Of a stretch of DNA of 30,378 nucleotides, positions 15,482 to 23,231 are shown in pieces; position 1 is the first letter of the stretch; each line of letters begins with the position of its first letter. The notes under the pieces are model-generated. The model did not search any database. It was not told the origin of the DNA and saw only the letters and a list, made by a program, of their open reading frames with translations. Made by a program: the position numbers and the translations under genes. Origin of the DNA: a bacterium (GTDB taxonomy: Bacteria > Vulcanimicrobiota > Xenobia > Xenobiales > Xenobiaceae); the NCBI GenBank assembly GCA_022839105.1, contig JALHDH010000031.1, positions 1-30,378 of the forward strand, in the 5' to 3' direction.

Positions 15482-15577
15482 TGCCGAGGGCAACAGGTGA
15501 TACTGCACCATTTTGCCGAGCGCCGAATAACCGGGACATCAGAGAGACTTCGCCCCCCTCGCCGAGGGCCGTGGAGG

Positions 15578-16408
15578 CTAGGACTTGAAGGCGCCCAGAA
15601 GAGCCAGGACGATCTCCAGGGCGATCAGCCCGATGATGGTTAATTCCAGGATCTCCGAACGCCGGGTATTGGTCAGGTTCACGATCACCTCCACGCTCTC
15701 GTGGATCAAGCGGAGCTTATATTCCAGGCTGCGGAAGCGGGTGGACAGCTCGAAGTTGCTCTTGAGATCGTGGAAGAGCTTGTCCACGGCCCGATCCTCC
15801 CAGGCCATCTCGGGGGCGTCCATGATCGACAGGCGGCTGACGATCTCGCGACGGGCCGAGAGAGCCACGCCGATGAAGCGGATCATCTGCTTGAGGGTCA
15901 ACACGATCCGGCCGCCGGAAGCCATGCCGTCGGTGACCGAGGAAGCCTTCTGCAGCAAATCCTCGGACATATTCTCGAAGTGTTCCAGGGTGGTGGACTG
16001 GGCCAGGACCGAGGCCACCACCTGGACCTTCAGCGGGTCCTCCTCCCCCAGGAGGACCCGGTCGAAACCCACCTGCTCGCGAACTCCGGGCTGGATCTCG
16101 ATCAGGTAGTCGTCCACCACCTTCTCGGAGGCGGGCATCTCGACATGGGGTGCGAGCTCGTGGAGGAGAACCTCCGCCTGGGCGCGATCCACCCCGACGA
16201 AGACAACCGAGCCGAAAGGGAAGAGGTAGACCCGCCCCTCCCCCAGACGCAGGGACAGCTCAGACTTGGTGGCGTGGAAGAGGCGGTCTACGAAGACGCG
16301 GGCACAAGCCTCCAGGTCGATCTCCTTGCCCAGGTGGATCGAGTCCAGCTTCAGGATCCGGGATGAGGGTTCGTCCGGGCTCGGGGATGCGCTCTGGAGC
16401 GATGACAC
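15578..16408 (-). CDS. RMD1/YagE family (DUF155) membrane protein
   Basis: 276 residues. The body matches the RMD1/DUF155 family: a globular N-terminal half with LFPFGSVVFVGV, a central acidic/helical part (VLAQSTTLEHFE), the segment MDAPEMAWED and a long helix with SLEYKLRLIHES. A single C-terminal membrane segment follows (~252-272, EILELTIIGLIALEIVLALL). Eukaryotic members are mitochondrial membrane proteins linked to translation or meiosis; bacterial function is not known. The GTG at 16408 is chosen because AAAGGAGA lies 7 bases upstream, 31 bases past the PilT-like stop. An ATG at 16507 inside the previous gene has no such site. It is last in the TPR-PilT-RMD1 group. Confidence 0.85.
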   Translation of the reverse strand: MSSLQSASPSPDEPSSRILKLDSIHLGKEIDLEACARVFVDRLFHATKSELSLRLGEGRVYLFPFGSVVFVGVDRAQAEVLLHELAPHVEMPASEKVVDDYLIEIQPGVREQVGFDRVLLGEEDPLKVQVVASVLAQSTTLEHFENMSEDLLQKASSVTDGMASGGRIVLTLKQMIRFIGVALSARREIVSRLSIMDAPEMAWEDRAVDKLFHDLKSNFELSTRFRSLEYKLRLIHESVEVIVNLTNTRRSEILELTIIGLIALEIVLALLGAFKS

Positions 16409-16439
16409 GGGGGGTCTCCTTTCCGATGGGGAACGAAAT

Positions 16440-17522
16440 TCAGATTCCGAAGCTTCCAGGTTCGCGGGTGACGCGCAGGCTGCGGAAGGACTCGGGATCC
16501 AGGGCATTGCTCAGGGCCGTATCGTAGCTGATCAGGCCCCGCTCGTACTGCAAACGGATGCAGTGATCCATGGGGATCATCCCCTGGTCCTTGCCCGTCA
16601 CCAGGACGTTGTGGATCTGCTCCATCTTGCCTTCCCGGACCAGGTGGCGGACGGCCGGATTGGCCACCATGATCTCGAAGGCCAGGATCCGGCCGTCTCC
16701 GGCTACCCGGGGCAGCAACTTCTGGCAGACCACGCCCTGGAGCGAGCTGGCCAGTTGCATCCGGACCTGGTTCTGCTGATGGCCGGGGAAGACATCGATG
16801 ATGCGGTCCATGGTCTGGGCCGCGCTCTGGGTGTGCAGGGTGCTGATCACCAGATGCCCGGTCTCGGCCGCGGTCAGGGCCGTCCCGATGGTCTCCAGAT
16901 CGCGCATCTCGCCGACGCAGATCACGTTGGGGTCCTGGCGCAGGGCGCTGATCAGGGCCCGGTTGAAGGAGCGGGTGTCCGATTCGACCTCCCGCTGGAG
17001 GATCACGCTGCGCCGATGGCGATGGACGAACTCGATGGGGTCCTCGATGGTGATGATCCGGGAACGCCTTTCCGAGTTGATCAGGTCGATCATGGCGTTC
17101 ATGGTCGTGGTCTTGCCCTGGCCCGTGGCGCCGGCGATGAGGACCAGGCCGGCCTGCCGGCGGGCCAGATCATGCACCGCCGTAGGCAGCTTCAGGTCGT
17201 GCACGCTGCGCACCTTCAGCGGCACGACCCGGAAGGCCGCCGCCATGTTGGCGCGTTCGAAGAAGAGCGCCGCGCGGAAGCGTCCCAGCGCAGGCTCGGA
17301 GTAGGAGAACTCCAGCTCCAGCTCGGTGTCGAGGCGCTCGAGCTGGGCCGGGGTCAGGATCTCCTGGACCATCGAGCGGATCTGCTCGCCGCCGAGCAGT
17401 CCATCCTCGAGGAAGTGGATGGCTCCGTGAATCCGCAGGCAGGGCGGGGTCCCCGCCACCAGATGCAGATCGGACGCCTCGCGCTCCAGGGCCAGGGTCA
17501 TCAATTCCCGAATCGTGCGCAA
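16440..17522 (-). CDS. pilT: PilT-type twitching motility ATPase
   Basis: 360 residues, close to PilT (about 345). Walker A is GATGQGKTTT (131-140; canonical PilT has GPTGSGKST). The Asp box IITIEDPIEF is at 156-165, Walker B VGEMRDLET at 203-211, the His box STLHTQSAAQTMDR at 227-240, and a PilT-like VRHLVREGK near 291 where AIRNLIRE is expected. In pili this ATPase drives retraction. No other pilus gene is in the window, so the partner machine is elsewhere or different. The TTG at 17522 with GAGGAG 8 bases before it gives a normal PilT N-terminus; an ATG at 17501 is less well placed. It lies 22 bases after the TPR gene. Confidence 0.9.
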   Translation of the reverse strand: MRTIRELMTLALEREASDLHLVAGTPPCLRIHGAIHFLEDGLLGGEQIRSMVQEILTPAQLERLDTELELEFSYSEPALGRFRAALFFERANMAAAFRVVPLKVRSVHDLKLPTAVHDLARRQAGLVLIAGATGQGKTTTMNAMIDLINSERRSRIITIEDPIEFVHRHRRSVILQREVESDTRSFNRALISALRQDPNVICVGEMRDLETIGTALTAAETGHLVISTLHTQSAAQTMDRIIDVFPGHQQNQVRMQLASSLQGVVCQKLLPRVAGDGRILAFEIMVANPAVRHLVREGKMEQIHNVLVTGKDQGMIPMDHCIRLQYERGLISYDTALSNALDPESFRSLRVTREPGSFGI

Positions 17523-17544
17523 AGGAGTTGCTCCTCTTCGAGTC

Positions 17545-18333
17545 TCAGAGGGCCCGCCGGCCCAGCAATCGGGCCAGCCAGCCGGCCCGGGTCCCGCGCT
17601 CCAGGGTGCTGCGCTCCCGCCGGGCTTCCTCCAGCCCCGGGTCCAGGGCCAGGGCCCGCTCCAGGGCAAAACGAGCCTTCTCCTCCTGCTGGAGGGCCCG
17701 GGCCACCCGCGCCGAGAGGAACCACAACCAGGCCCGGTCCGGACGGCGCTCCAGAGCCGCCTGGAACTCCAGCCAGGCCTGCTCGACGGCCCCGGCTCCC
17801 ATCAAGGCCAGGCCGATGCGCTGACGGAAATCCGGGTCGTCGCCGGTGAGATCGCGCACCATCTGCAGGCAATCCGCCGCCGCATCGCGCCGCCCCGAAC
17901 GCAGGAGGCACTCGGCCCGCTCCAACCAGAGCATGGGAGGGACCAGGCCCCGGGACAGCTCCAGGGCCTGGTCGGAGAAGCGCAGGGCCTCTTCCCCCTG
18001 TCCCTGGCAGGCGGCCACCAGACCCGCCACGCTGAGCACCCGGGCGGAGGAAGGGAAGAGCTCCAGCGCCTTGTTGGCCCAGACCCGGGCCTGGGGGAGC
18101 TCATCCATGGCCAGATGGCATCGGACCTGTCCCGCCCAGGCATCGAAGAGATCCCTCTGTTCGGCCACGGCACGCGAGAATTCCCGAAGAGCGGGTTCGT
18201 GGCGCCCCTCCAGGAAGAGGGTCTCGGCACGGACCAGGAAGGTGGTTCCATGGGGTTCCGGGGCCCCTTCCTCGTTCGGGGGCCGCACGGGCAGTCCGGA
18301 GTCTCCAAACTCCAACCAGGCAAAGCGATCCAT
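17545..18333 (-). CDS. Tetratricopeptide-repeat protein
   Basis: 262 residues, largely helical with TPR-like spacing from about residue 30 onward. Repeats are recognisable by A..L...P.. ends, for example ARVWANKALELFP and ARFALERALALDPG. It has no signal peptide, no membrane segment and no catalytic motif. The first ~28 residues are outside the repeats. It probably serves as a protein-binding scaffold, perhaps for the PilT-like ATPase or the RMD1 protein encoded just downstream, as the spacing suggests one transcript. The ATG at 18333 has AAGGA at 7 bases. Confidence 0.82.
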   Translation of the reverse strand: MDRFAWLEFGDSGLPVRPPNEEGAPEPHGTTFLVRAETLFLEGRHEPALREFSRAVAEQRDLFDAWAGQVRCHLAMDELPQARVWANKALELFPSSARVLSVAGLVAACQGQGEEALRFSDQALELSRGLVPPMLWLERAECLLRSGRRDAAADCLQMVRDLTGDDPDFRQRIGLALMGAGAVEQAWLEFQAALERRPDRAWLWFLSARVARALQQEEKARFALERALALDPGLEEARRERSTLERGTRAGWLARLLGRRAL

Positions 18334-18554
18334 CGGGATTCCTTCTCAGCCGACCCCTCCCCGAGCGGACTCGCCCGATCCAGGCCGAGCGGATCGCGCA
18401 GATTCGTGCTGATCCGGAAGGATGCCTCCCCTGCGGAGGGTCTGCGAGCGGAGTTCGGCTGGATCCCGGAGGGGCCAGAGAAGCGGCCTGCAAGCAGGAC
18501 TCTCCCGATCCGTCTCGTAGTGGGGGCCTTCACCTTTGGACCGGAGGCTGAGTC

Positions 18555-18746
18555 ATGGCTGATTTTGGAAACCTTCCCCTGAACCGAGGCGACCTGGTGG
18601 AGGCCTTCGACGAGCAGGGCCGGTCCTTGGGGAAGTACCGCATCTCGCGGGTGGTCAACCCCCGGGTGGTCAAGGTGGTCGACGAGGACGGCATCGTCAA
18701 GTCCTTCCATCCCGATCGCCTGAAGCTGGTCCACCGCGGCCGCTGA
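18555..18746 (+). CDS. 63-residue protein of unknown function
   Basis: The ATG at 18555 has GGAGG 7 bases upstream. The protein is strand-rich and basic at the end: after MADFGNLPLNRGDLVEAFD it alternates hydrophobic and charged residues (KYRISRVVNPRVVKVVD) and finishes with a His/Arg-rich tail. The pattern suggests a small β-barrel of SH3/KOW type, which is inference. No family was recognised. It diverges from the TPR gene and precedes tRNA-Asn by 134 bases on the same strand, but that tRNA has its own promoter. Codon use is like its neighbours, so I consider it a real gene. Confidence 0.72.
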   Translation: MADFGNLPLNRGDLVEAFDEQGRSLGKYRISRVVNPRVVKVVDEDGIVKSFHPDRLKLVHRGR

Positions 18747-18821
18747 ACCTGCGCGGGAAGCCCGGGGTTCCGGCCATTCCCGGAAGACAAGGCAACACGG
18801 ATCGTTTTTCCCGGCCAGGCC

Positions 18822-18850
18822 TTGCCAAAGTCTGGATCGGGTGCTAGAAT
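18822..18850 (+). promoter_or_regulatory. Promoter of tRNA-Asn
   Basis: TTGCCA (18822-18827) and TAGAAT (18845-18850) are 17 bases apart, and the -10 is preceded by TGC (extended -10). Transcription would start near 18857, about 24 bases before the mature tRNA. Confidence 0.75.
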
Positions 18851-18880
18851 GACCTCCGTCGGCAGCGGTCCGACGCAGAT

Positions 18881-18955
18881 TCCGACGTAGCTCAGCGGTA
18901 GAGCAACCGGCTGTTAACCGGTTGGTCGCTGGTTCGAGTCCAGCCGTCGGAGCCA
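18881..18955 (+). tRNA. tRNA-Asn (anticodon GTT), CCA encoded
   Basis: A complete cloverleaf. The acceptor stem is TCCGACG with CGTCGGA, the discriminator is G, and CCA is encoded (18953-18955). The D-arm has GCTCAGCGGTAGAGC, the anticodon loop reads CTGTTAA within an ACCGG/CCGGT stem, and the T-arm has GGTTCGAGTCC. Anticodon GTT reads AAC and AAU. Confidence 0.97.
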
Positions 18956-18959
18956 GACA

Positions 18960-19011
18960 GGCCCTTCGGGGCCAGAGCCACCAGCCCCGGTCGGATTCCG
19001 ATCGGGGCTGG
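18960..19011 (+). terminator. 3' trailer hairpins after tRNA-Asn
   Basis: Two hairpins follow the tRNA. The first is GGCCC-TTCG-GGGCC (18960-18973), a stable UUCG tetraloop. The second has left arm CCAGCCCCG (18981-18989) and right arm CGGGGCTGG (19003-19011), with inner pairing of TCGG/CCGA. Only TTT follows after a CAG, so it is a weak intrinsic terminator or a processing and attenuation structure. Since manC starts 23 bases later, some read-through could feed manC. Confidence 0.5.
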
Positions 19012-19034
19012 CAGTTTCACCCGGGAGTACGGCC

Positions 19035-20108
19035 ATGAAGGACCTGGTCGCCATCCTGATGGCCGGAGGCGCGGGCACGCGCTTCTGGCCGGTCAGCACC
19101 GAACAGCGGCCCAAGCAGTTCCTGAACCTCTTCGGCGGACGCACCCTCCTCCAGGAGAGCCTGGATCGCCTGAAAGGCCTGGTGCCCCCCGAGCGGGTCC
19201 TGGTCCTGACCAGCCAGGACTTCGTGCCGCTGGTCTGCGAACAGTTGCCCGAGATCCCGGCCGAGCAGGTGATCGGCGAGCCCATGCGACGAGACACGGC
19301 GGCTGCCGTGGCGCTGGCCGCCCTGGTTTCGGAGCGGCTCTTCGGCCCCTGCACCACCGCGGTGCTGACCACCGACCACCGGATCTCGCCGGTCTCCAGG
19401 TTCCAGGAGGTCCTGCGTTCGGCAGCCGAGGCCGCCGCCGGGACCCCGGCCCTGTACACCTTCGGGATCCTCCCCCGCTTCCCGGCCACCGGTTACGGAT
19501 ATCTGCACCGGGGAGAGCCCGTCGAAGCCGCGGGGAGCGTCCCCCACTTCCGACTTCTGGAGTTCCGTGAGAAGCCCGACCTCCAGCGGGCCCGGGCCTT
19601 CGTCGCATCCGGAGAATACTTCTGGAACAGCGGGATGTTCGTCTGGCGCACCCGGACCATCCTCGACGAGATGCACCGCCTGCTGCCCGAGCACGTCCGC
19701 CAGTTGAAGGGAGCCGTCGACCTCTGGGGAACCCCTGGCTTTGCCGAGGCGCTGGCCTCCGCCTTCGAATTGCTCCCCCGAATCTCGATCGACTTCGGCG
19801 TCATGGAGAGGGCCACCGATGTCCGCATGGTGGCCGCGGACTTCGACTGGAGCGACGTGGGCGGATGGCTGGCGGTGGAGCCCTTCCTGGAGCAGGATGC
19901 CGCCAAGAACAGCTTCCGGGGGCGGCTGACCTCCTTCGAGGCCTCCGGCAACACCGTCTTCTGCGAAGATCCCGCCGAGTCCGTAGCCCTGGTGGGCGTC
20001 CAGGATCTGGTGGTGATCCGCGCTGGCCATCGGACCCTGGTGGCGCCTCGGAGCCGCCTGGAAGACGTCAAGAGACTGGTGGAGCGCCTGGACGCGGACC
20101 TCCGCTGA
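19035..20108 (+). CDS. manC: Mannose-1-phosphate guanylyltransferase
   Basis: 357 residues, the short form without a C-terminal isomerase domain. The nucleotidyltransferase signature GGAGTRFWPVSTEQRPKQF starts at residue 11. EFREKPD, YFWNSGMFVWR and FDWSDVGGW follow, all diagnostic of GDP-mannose pyrophosphorylases. It makes GDP-mannose from mannose-1-phosphate and GTP in the cytoplasm. The ATG at 19035 has GGGAG upstream. It is 28 bases from manB and clearly in one operon with it; a promoter of its own was not seen, and it may also be read from the tRNA promoter. Confidence 0.93.
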   Translation: MKDLVAILMAGGAGTRFWPVSTEQRPKQFLNLFGGRTLLQESLDRLKGLVPPERVLVLTSQDFVPLVCEQLPEIPAEQVIGEPMRRDTAAAVALAALVSERLFGPCTTAVLTTDHRISPVSRFQEVLRSAAEAAAGTPALYTFGILPRFPATGYGYLHRGEPVEAAGSVPHFRLLEFREKPDLQRARAFVASGEYFWNSGMFVWRTRTILDEMHRLLPEHVRQLKGAVDLWGTPGFAEALASAFELLPRISIDFGVMERATDVRMVAADFDWSDVGGWLAVEPFLEQDAAKNSFRGRLTSFEASGNTVFCEDPAESVALVGVQDLVVIRAGHRTLVAPRSRLEDVKRLVERLDADLR

Positions 20109-20136
20109 CCCGGTGCCTCCCGGATTGGAAGATGCC

Positions 20137-21516
20137 ATGCCCTCCCCTGCCCTGAGCCCTCGCGCCGCCTTCAAGGCCTACGATATCCGGGGTCGCTACC
20201 CCGAGGAACTCGATTGCGAGGTCGCCCGGCGGATCGGGCTGGCCTACGCCCGACTCTTCTCGCCCGGCAGGGTGGCCGTCGGCCACGATATCCGGCTCTC
20301 CAGCCCGGCCCTGGCTGCAGCCCTGGCCCAGGGGCTGCTCGCCGGCGGAGTCGAGGTCCTGGATCTGGGCCTGTGCGGGACCGAAGAGGTCTACTTCTCG
20401 GTCCTGGAACTGGGCCTGGACGGCGGGGTGATGGTCACCGCCAGCCACAACCCGGCCAACTACAACGGGATGAAGCTGGTGGGACCGCAGGCTCGCCCCA
20501 TCAGCGGGGACACCGGCCTGGACGCCCTGCGCGACCTGGTCCTGCAGGGTCCCCTGCCGGAGCCCCCGGGTCCCCCAGCCCGACTCGTTCCCACCTCGAT
20601 CCACGATCGCTTCCTGGACTTCGCGCTGGCCCGGGTGGACGTGGAGGGCATGCCCCGGCTCAAGGTGCTCTGTGATCCCGGAAACGGCGGCGCCGGCATC
20701 CTGCTCGAGCGTCTGCAGGGTCGCCTTCCCATCGAGATGATCCTGCGCGACGCGGAACCGGACGGGAGCTTCCCCCGAGGAGTCCCCAACCCGCTTCTCC
20801 CCGAGAAGCGTCAGGGGACCGCCCAGGCCGTCCTGGACCACGGCGCCGACCTGGGGGTCGCCTGGGATGGCGACTTCGACCGCTGCTTCTTCTTTGACGA
20901 ATCGGGACGCTTCATCGAGGGGTACTACCTGGTCGGCCTCTTCGCCCAGCGCTTCCTGCGCCGCTTCCCAGGTTCCCGGATCCTGCACGACCCGCGGCTG
21001 ACCTGGAATACCCTGGAGATCGTCCGGGAAGCCGGAGGAATCCCCGTCCAGAGCAAGACCGGGCACGCCTTCATCAAGCAGCACATGCGCCGGGAAGACG
21101 CCGTGTACGGCGGAGAGATGTCCGCCCACCACTATTTCCGGGAGTTCGGCTATTGCGACAGCGGAATCCTGCCCTGGCTCTTCCTGATGGAGTTGATGGG
21201 AACCACCCGGAAACCCCTCTCCGAGATGGTGGAGGCCCGGATGAAGCGCTTCCCGGTCAGCGGAGAGATCAACCGCCGCGTGGAGGAGCCGGCCTCGACC
21301 CTCACCGAGAGGGTCCTGCAGCACTATCGCTCCGAGGCCCCGACCCTGGACCGCACCGACGGGATCAGCCTGGAATTCCCCCGGTGGCGCTTCAACCTGC
21401 GCTCCTCCAACACCGAGCCCCTGATCCGCCTGAATGTCGAAACCCGCGCCGACAAGGACCTGCTTGGCGAGAAGACCGCCGAGTTGCTGGACCTGATCGG
21501 CGGGGTGCCGGCCTGA
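20137..21516 (+). CDS. manB: Phosphomannomutase (ManB/CpsG type)
   Basis: 459 residues, as in CpsG (456). FKAYDIRG is at the N-terminus, the phosphoserine is Ser103 in TASHNPANYNG, the metal loop is DGDFDRC, the sugar-binding loop is GEMSAHHYF and the phosphate site is RSSNTEP. It interconverts mannose-6-phosphate and mannose-1-phosphate for ManC; glucose phosphates may also be used. ATG 20137 (GGAAG upstream) is preferred over an in-frame GTG at 20113. The gene converges on the nicotinamidase-like gene with a 30-base gap. Confidence 0.93.
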   Translation: MPSPALSPRAAFKAYDIRGRYPEELDCEVARRIGLAYARLFSPGRVAVGHDIRLSSPALAAALAQGLLAGGVEVLDLGLCGTEEVYFSVLELGLDGGVMVTASHNPANYNGMKLVGPQARPISGDTGLDALRDLVLQGPLPEPPGPPARLVPTSIHDRFLDFALARVDVEGMPRLKVLCDPGNGGAGILLERLQGRLPIEMILRDAEPDGSFPRGVPNPLLPEKRQGTAQAVLDHGADLGVAWDGDFDRCFFFDESGRFIEGYYLVGLFAQRFLRRFPGSRILHDPRLTWNTLEIVREAGGIPVQSKTGHAFIKQHMRREDAVYGGEMSAHHYFREFGYCDSGILPWLFLMELMGTTRKPLSEMVEARMKRFPVSGEINRRVEEPASTLTERVLQHYRSEAPTLDRTDGISLEFPRWRFNLRSSNTEPLIRLNVETRADKDLLGEKTAELLDLIGGVPA

Positions 21517-21546
21517 TCCCACCGGCCTGGGCCAGACCAGGGGTTC

Positions 21547-22272
21547 CTAGACCAGGTCCTGGACGATCCGCACCCCGTTGAGCTGCAGGTGATACAGGAA
21601 GAGCAGGTGGAGCAGGTCCCCATCGTGGGGCAGCACGCCCAGGCTCCGGGCGGTCGGGACGTCCAGGTCATAGGTCGCCACCGCCCTGGCGGGGACCACG
21701 ACCTGCCAGGGAAGGCTCCGGGCATTGGCCAGCAACCGGCAGGTCATGGCCAGTTGATAAAGGCAGAGATCCGTCACGTCCCCCAGCACCACCAGGGTGC
21801 GAAGCTCCGGCCGGGCCAGCAACCGCTCCCGCAGGTCGGTCTCGACGAAGGAGCTGAGCGACTGCTTGGGGACCACCTGGAAGGCCTCGGCGAAGGGCAG
21901 GTTGCGGATCTCCGCCACGAGTTCGGCCTCGGGGGTGCCTTCCAGGCAATGGGGCGGAAAGGCGTCGAACTCAGGACTCCTGGCCGGATGACGATCACAG
22001 GGGAAGAGAAAGTGCCGGACTCCCGCCTGGTGGGCCCGGGAGAGGAGCCCGACAGCGGGGGCCACGATGGCGGCCACCCGGGGACTGGAAAGGGCCCCCT
22101 GCCGACAGAAGCCCTCCACCAGGTCGACGCCCAGGACCGCCACCCCCTCGGGTCCACCGGACTCCTCCAGCAGGGTCTTCCAGGAGAGATCCGTCCAGGT
22201 GGAGCGGAGTTCCTCGAGGTATTCCAGGAACGGCACGCGAGCCGCGACGAAAGGAGAAAGGCACTCTGACAC
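21547..22272 (-). CDS. pncA: Nicotinamidase-like cysteine hydrolase (isochorismatase fold)
   Basis: 241 residues. The catalytic triad is Asp50 (GVDLVEGF), Lys136 (VVPKQSLSSF) and Cys170 (GDVTDLCLYQ). The nicotinamidase-specific metal site is visible as Asp93-Arg-His95 and His108 in FPPHCLEGTPEAEL. This points to hydrolysis of nicotinamide to nicotinic acid in NAD salvage rather than to isochorismate hydrolysis. About 40 extra residues precede the fold. The GTG at 22272 is chosen because GGAGG lies 8 bases upstream, overlapping the stop of the Nudix gene, so translation is coupled. The substrate is inferred from motifs and neighbours. Confidence 0.8.
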   Translation of the reverse strand: MSECLSPFVAARVPFLEYLEELRSTWTDLSWKTLLEESGGPEGVAVLGVDLVEGFCRQGALSSPRVAAIVAPAVGLLSRAHQAGVRHFLFPCDRHPARSPEFDAFPPHCLEGTPEAELVAEIRNLPFAEAFQVVPKQSLSSFVETDLRERLLARPELRTLVVLGDVTDLCLYQLAMTCRLLANARSLPWQVVVPARAVATYDLDVPTARSLGVLPHDGDLLHLLFLYHLQLNGVRIVQDLV

Positions 22273-22284
22273 GTCGATTCCCTC

Positions 22285-23037
22285 CTAATGGTAGCAGCAC
22301 CGGGCCCTGAAGCGATAGAGCCGGGCCGGCCGATGGCGTCCTTCCATCCAGGTCTCGCCGGTATCCTCGATCACCTCGCGGCTGAGGATCTTCTTGCGGA
22401 AGTTGCGCTTGTCCAGCGGGCGATCCAGGATCACCTCGTAGGTGGACTGCAATTCGGTCAGGGTGAACTTCTCGGGCATCAACCGGGAGGCCACCGCGCT
22501 GTCCCAGATCCTTTCGCGGAGGCGTTCCAGGGCCCGACGCAGGATCCGGTCGTGGTCGAAGGCCAGCCCGGGCAGTTCATAGACCGACCACCATCCCGTC
22601 AAGGAGGCGTCGCTTCCCGGCACGGGGGCCAGGTTCTCGGCCGTGACCAGCGCGTAGTAGGCGACCGTGATGACCCGGGTCCGAGGATCCCTCCCGGGGT
22701 GGCCGAAGGTGTGCAGTTGCTCGAGGTAGACGTCGCGAACACCCGTCTCTTCGAAGAGTTCCCGACGCGCGGCCTCGTCAAGCCCCTCGTTCTCCTTGAC
22801 GAATCCTCCGGGCAGGGCCCAACGTCCCAGGAAGGGCCAGCCTCCGCGCGAGACCAGCAGGACCCGCAGGTCTCGGGCCTGCACGGTGAAGATCACGACA
22901 TCCACGGTCACCGAGGGGCGGAAGAACCTGCCGGGGTCGTAGTCCTGGGCGGCGATCTTGCGCTTCTCGGCTTCGACCTCTGCGCTGATCTGCTCGTAGG
23001 TCCGGACTCCCTCGGGGAATCGCAGCGATGCTTCCAT
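22285..23037 (-). CDS. NrtR-like Nudix domain protein with C-terminal winged helix
   Basis: 250 residues. A Nudix hydrolase domain at about 40-180 has a complete Nudix box at 78-100 (GFVKENEGLDEAARREL, then FEETGV), so catalysis may be retained. The C-terminal part (~190-240, LTELQSTYEVIL and RNFRKKIL) matches the winged helix of NrtR regulators, which repress NAD genes and sense ADP-ribose. The odd N-terminal 30 residues are charged and helical. ATG 23037 is preferred (GGGAGG 11 bases upstream) over 23085. It is followed by the nicotinamidase-like gene and divergent from nadK, which fits a role in NAD control. A YjhB/ADP-ribose hydrolase without DNA binding is the alternative. Confidence 0.85.
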   Translation of the reverse strand: MEASLRFPEGVRTYEQISAEVEAEKRKIAAQDYDPGRFFRPSVTVDVVIFTVQARDLRVLLVSRGGWPFLGRWALPGGFVKENEGLDEAARRELFEETGVRDVYLEQLHTFGHPGRDPRTRVITVAYYALVTAENLAPVPGSDASLTGWWSVYELPGLAFDHDRILRRALERLRERIWDSAVASRLMPEKFTLTELQSTYEVILDRPLDKRNFRKKILSREVIEDTGETWMEGRHRPARLYRFRARCCYH

Positions 23038-23063
23038 GAAAATCAAGGCCTCCCGGGTCCCTG

Positions 23064-23136
23064 AATCCGCCACCTGCCGTGGCATTCGGTCGCCGATCCA
23101 GGGGTCGCGCGCGGGTTCCGCCGAGACAACTCGGAA
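23064..23136. promoter_or_regulatory. Dyads in the nrtR-like/nadK divergent region (candidate operators)
   Basis: Two dyads lie between the genes: GCCAC-N5-GTGGC (about 23069-23083, flanked by GAAT and ATTC) and CCGAG-ACAA-CTCGG (23121-23134). The second sits inside a wider TTCCG...CGGAA frame. Either could be an operator for the Nudix regulator. I cannot match them to a known NrtR motif. Confidence 0.3.
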
Positions 23137-23231
23137 TCCTGCCTGGGGCGGACAAGCCGGCCTCCCGGACCCCAGGGTCTGAAGCCCCGCCGGGGAGGGA
23201 CTTCGCCGAGCCGGGACCGAAGCAGCCCGGC

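Noticed and set aside
18805..18809. T5 tract after the 63-residue gene as part of an intrinsic terminator
   Set aside because: The nearest hairpin (TTCCGG/CCGGAA, about 18766-18783) is more than 20 bases upstream of the T-tract, too far for a standard terminator.
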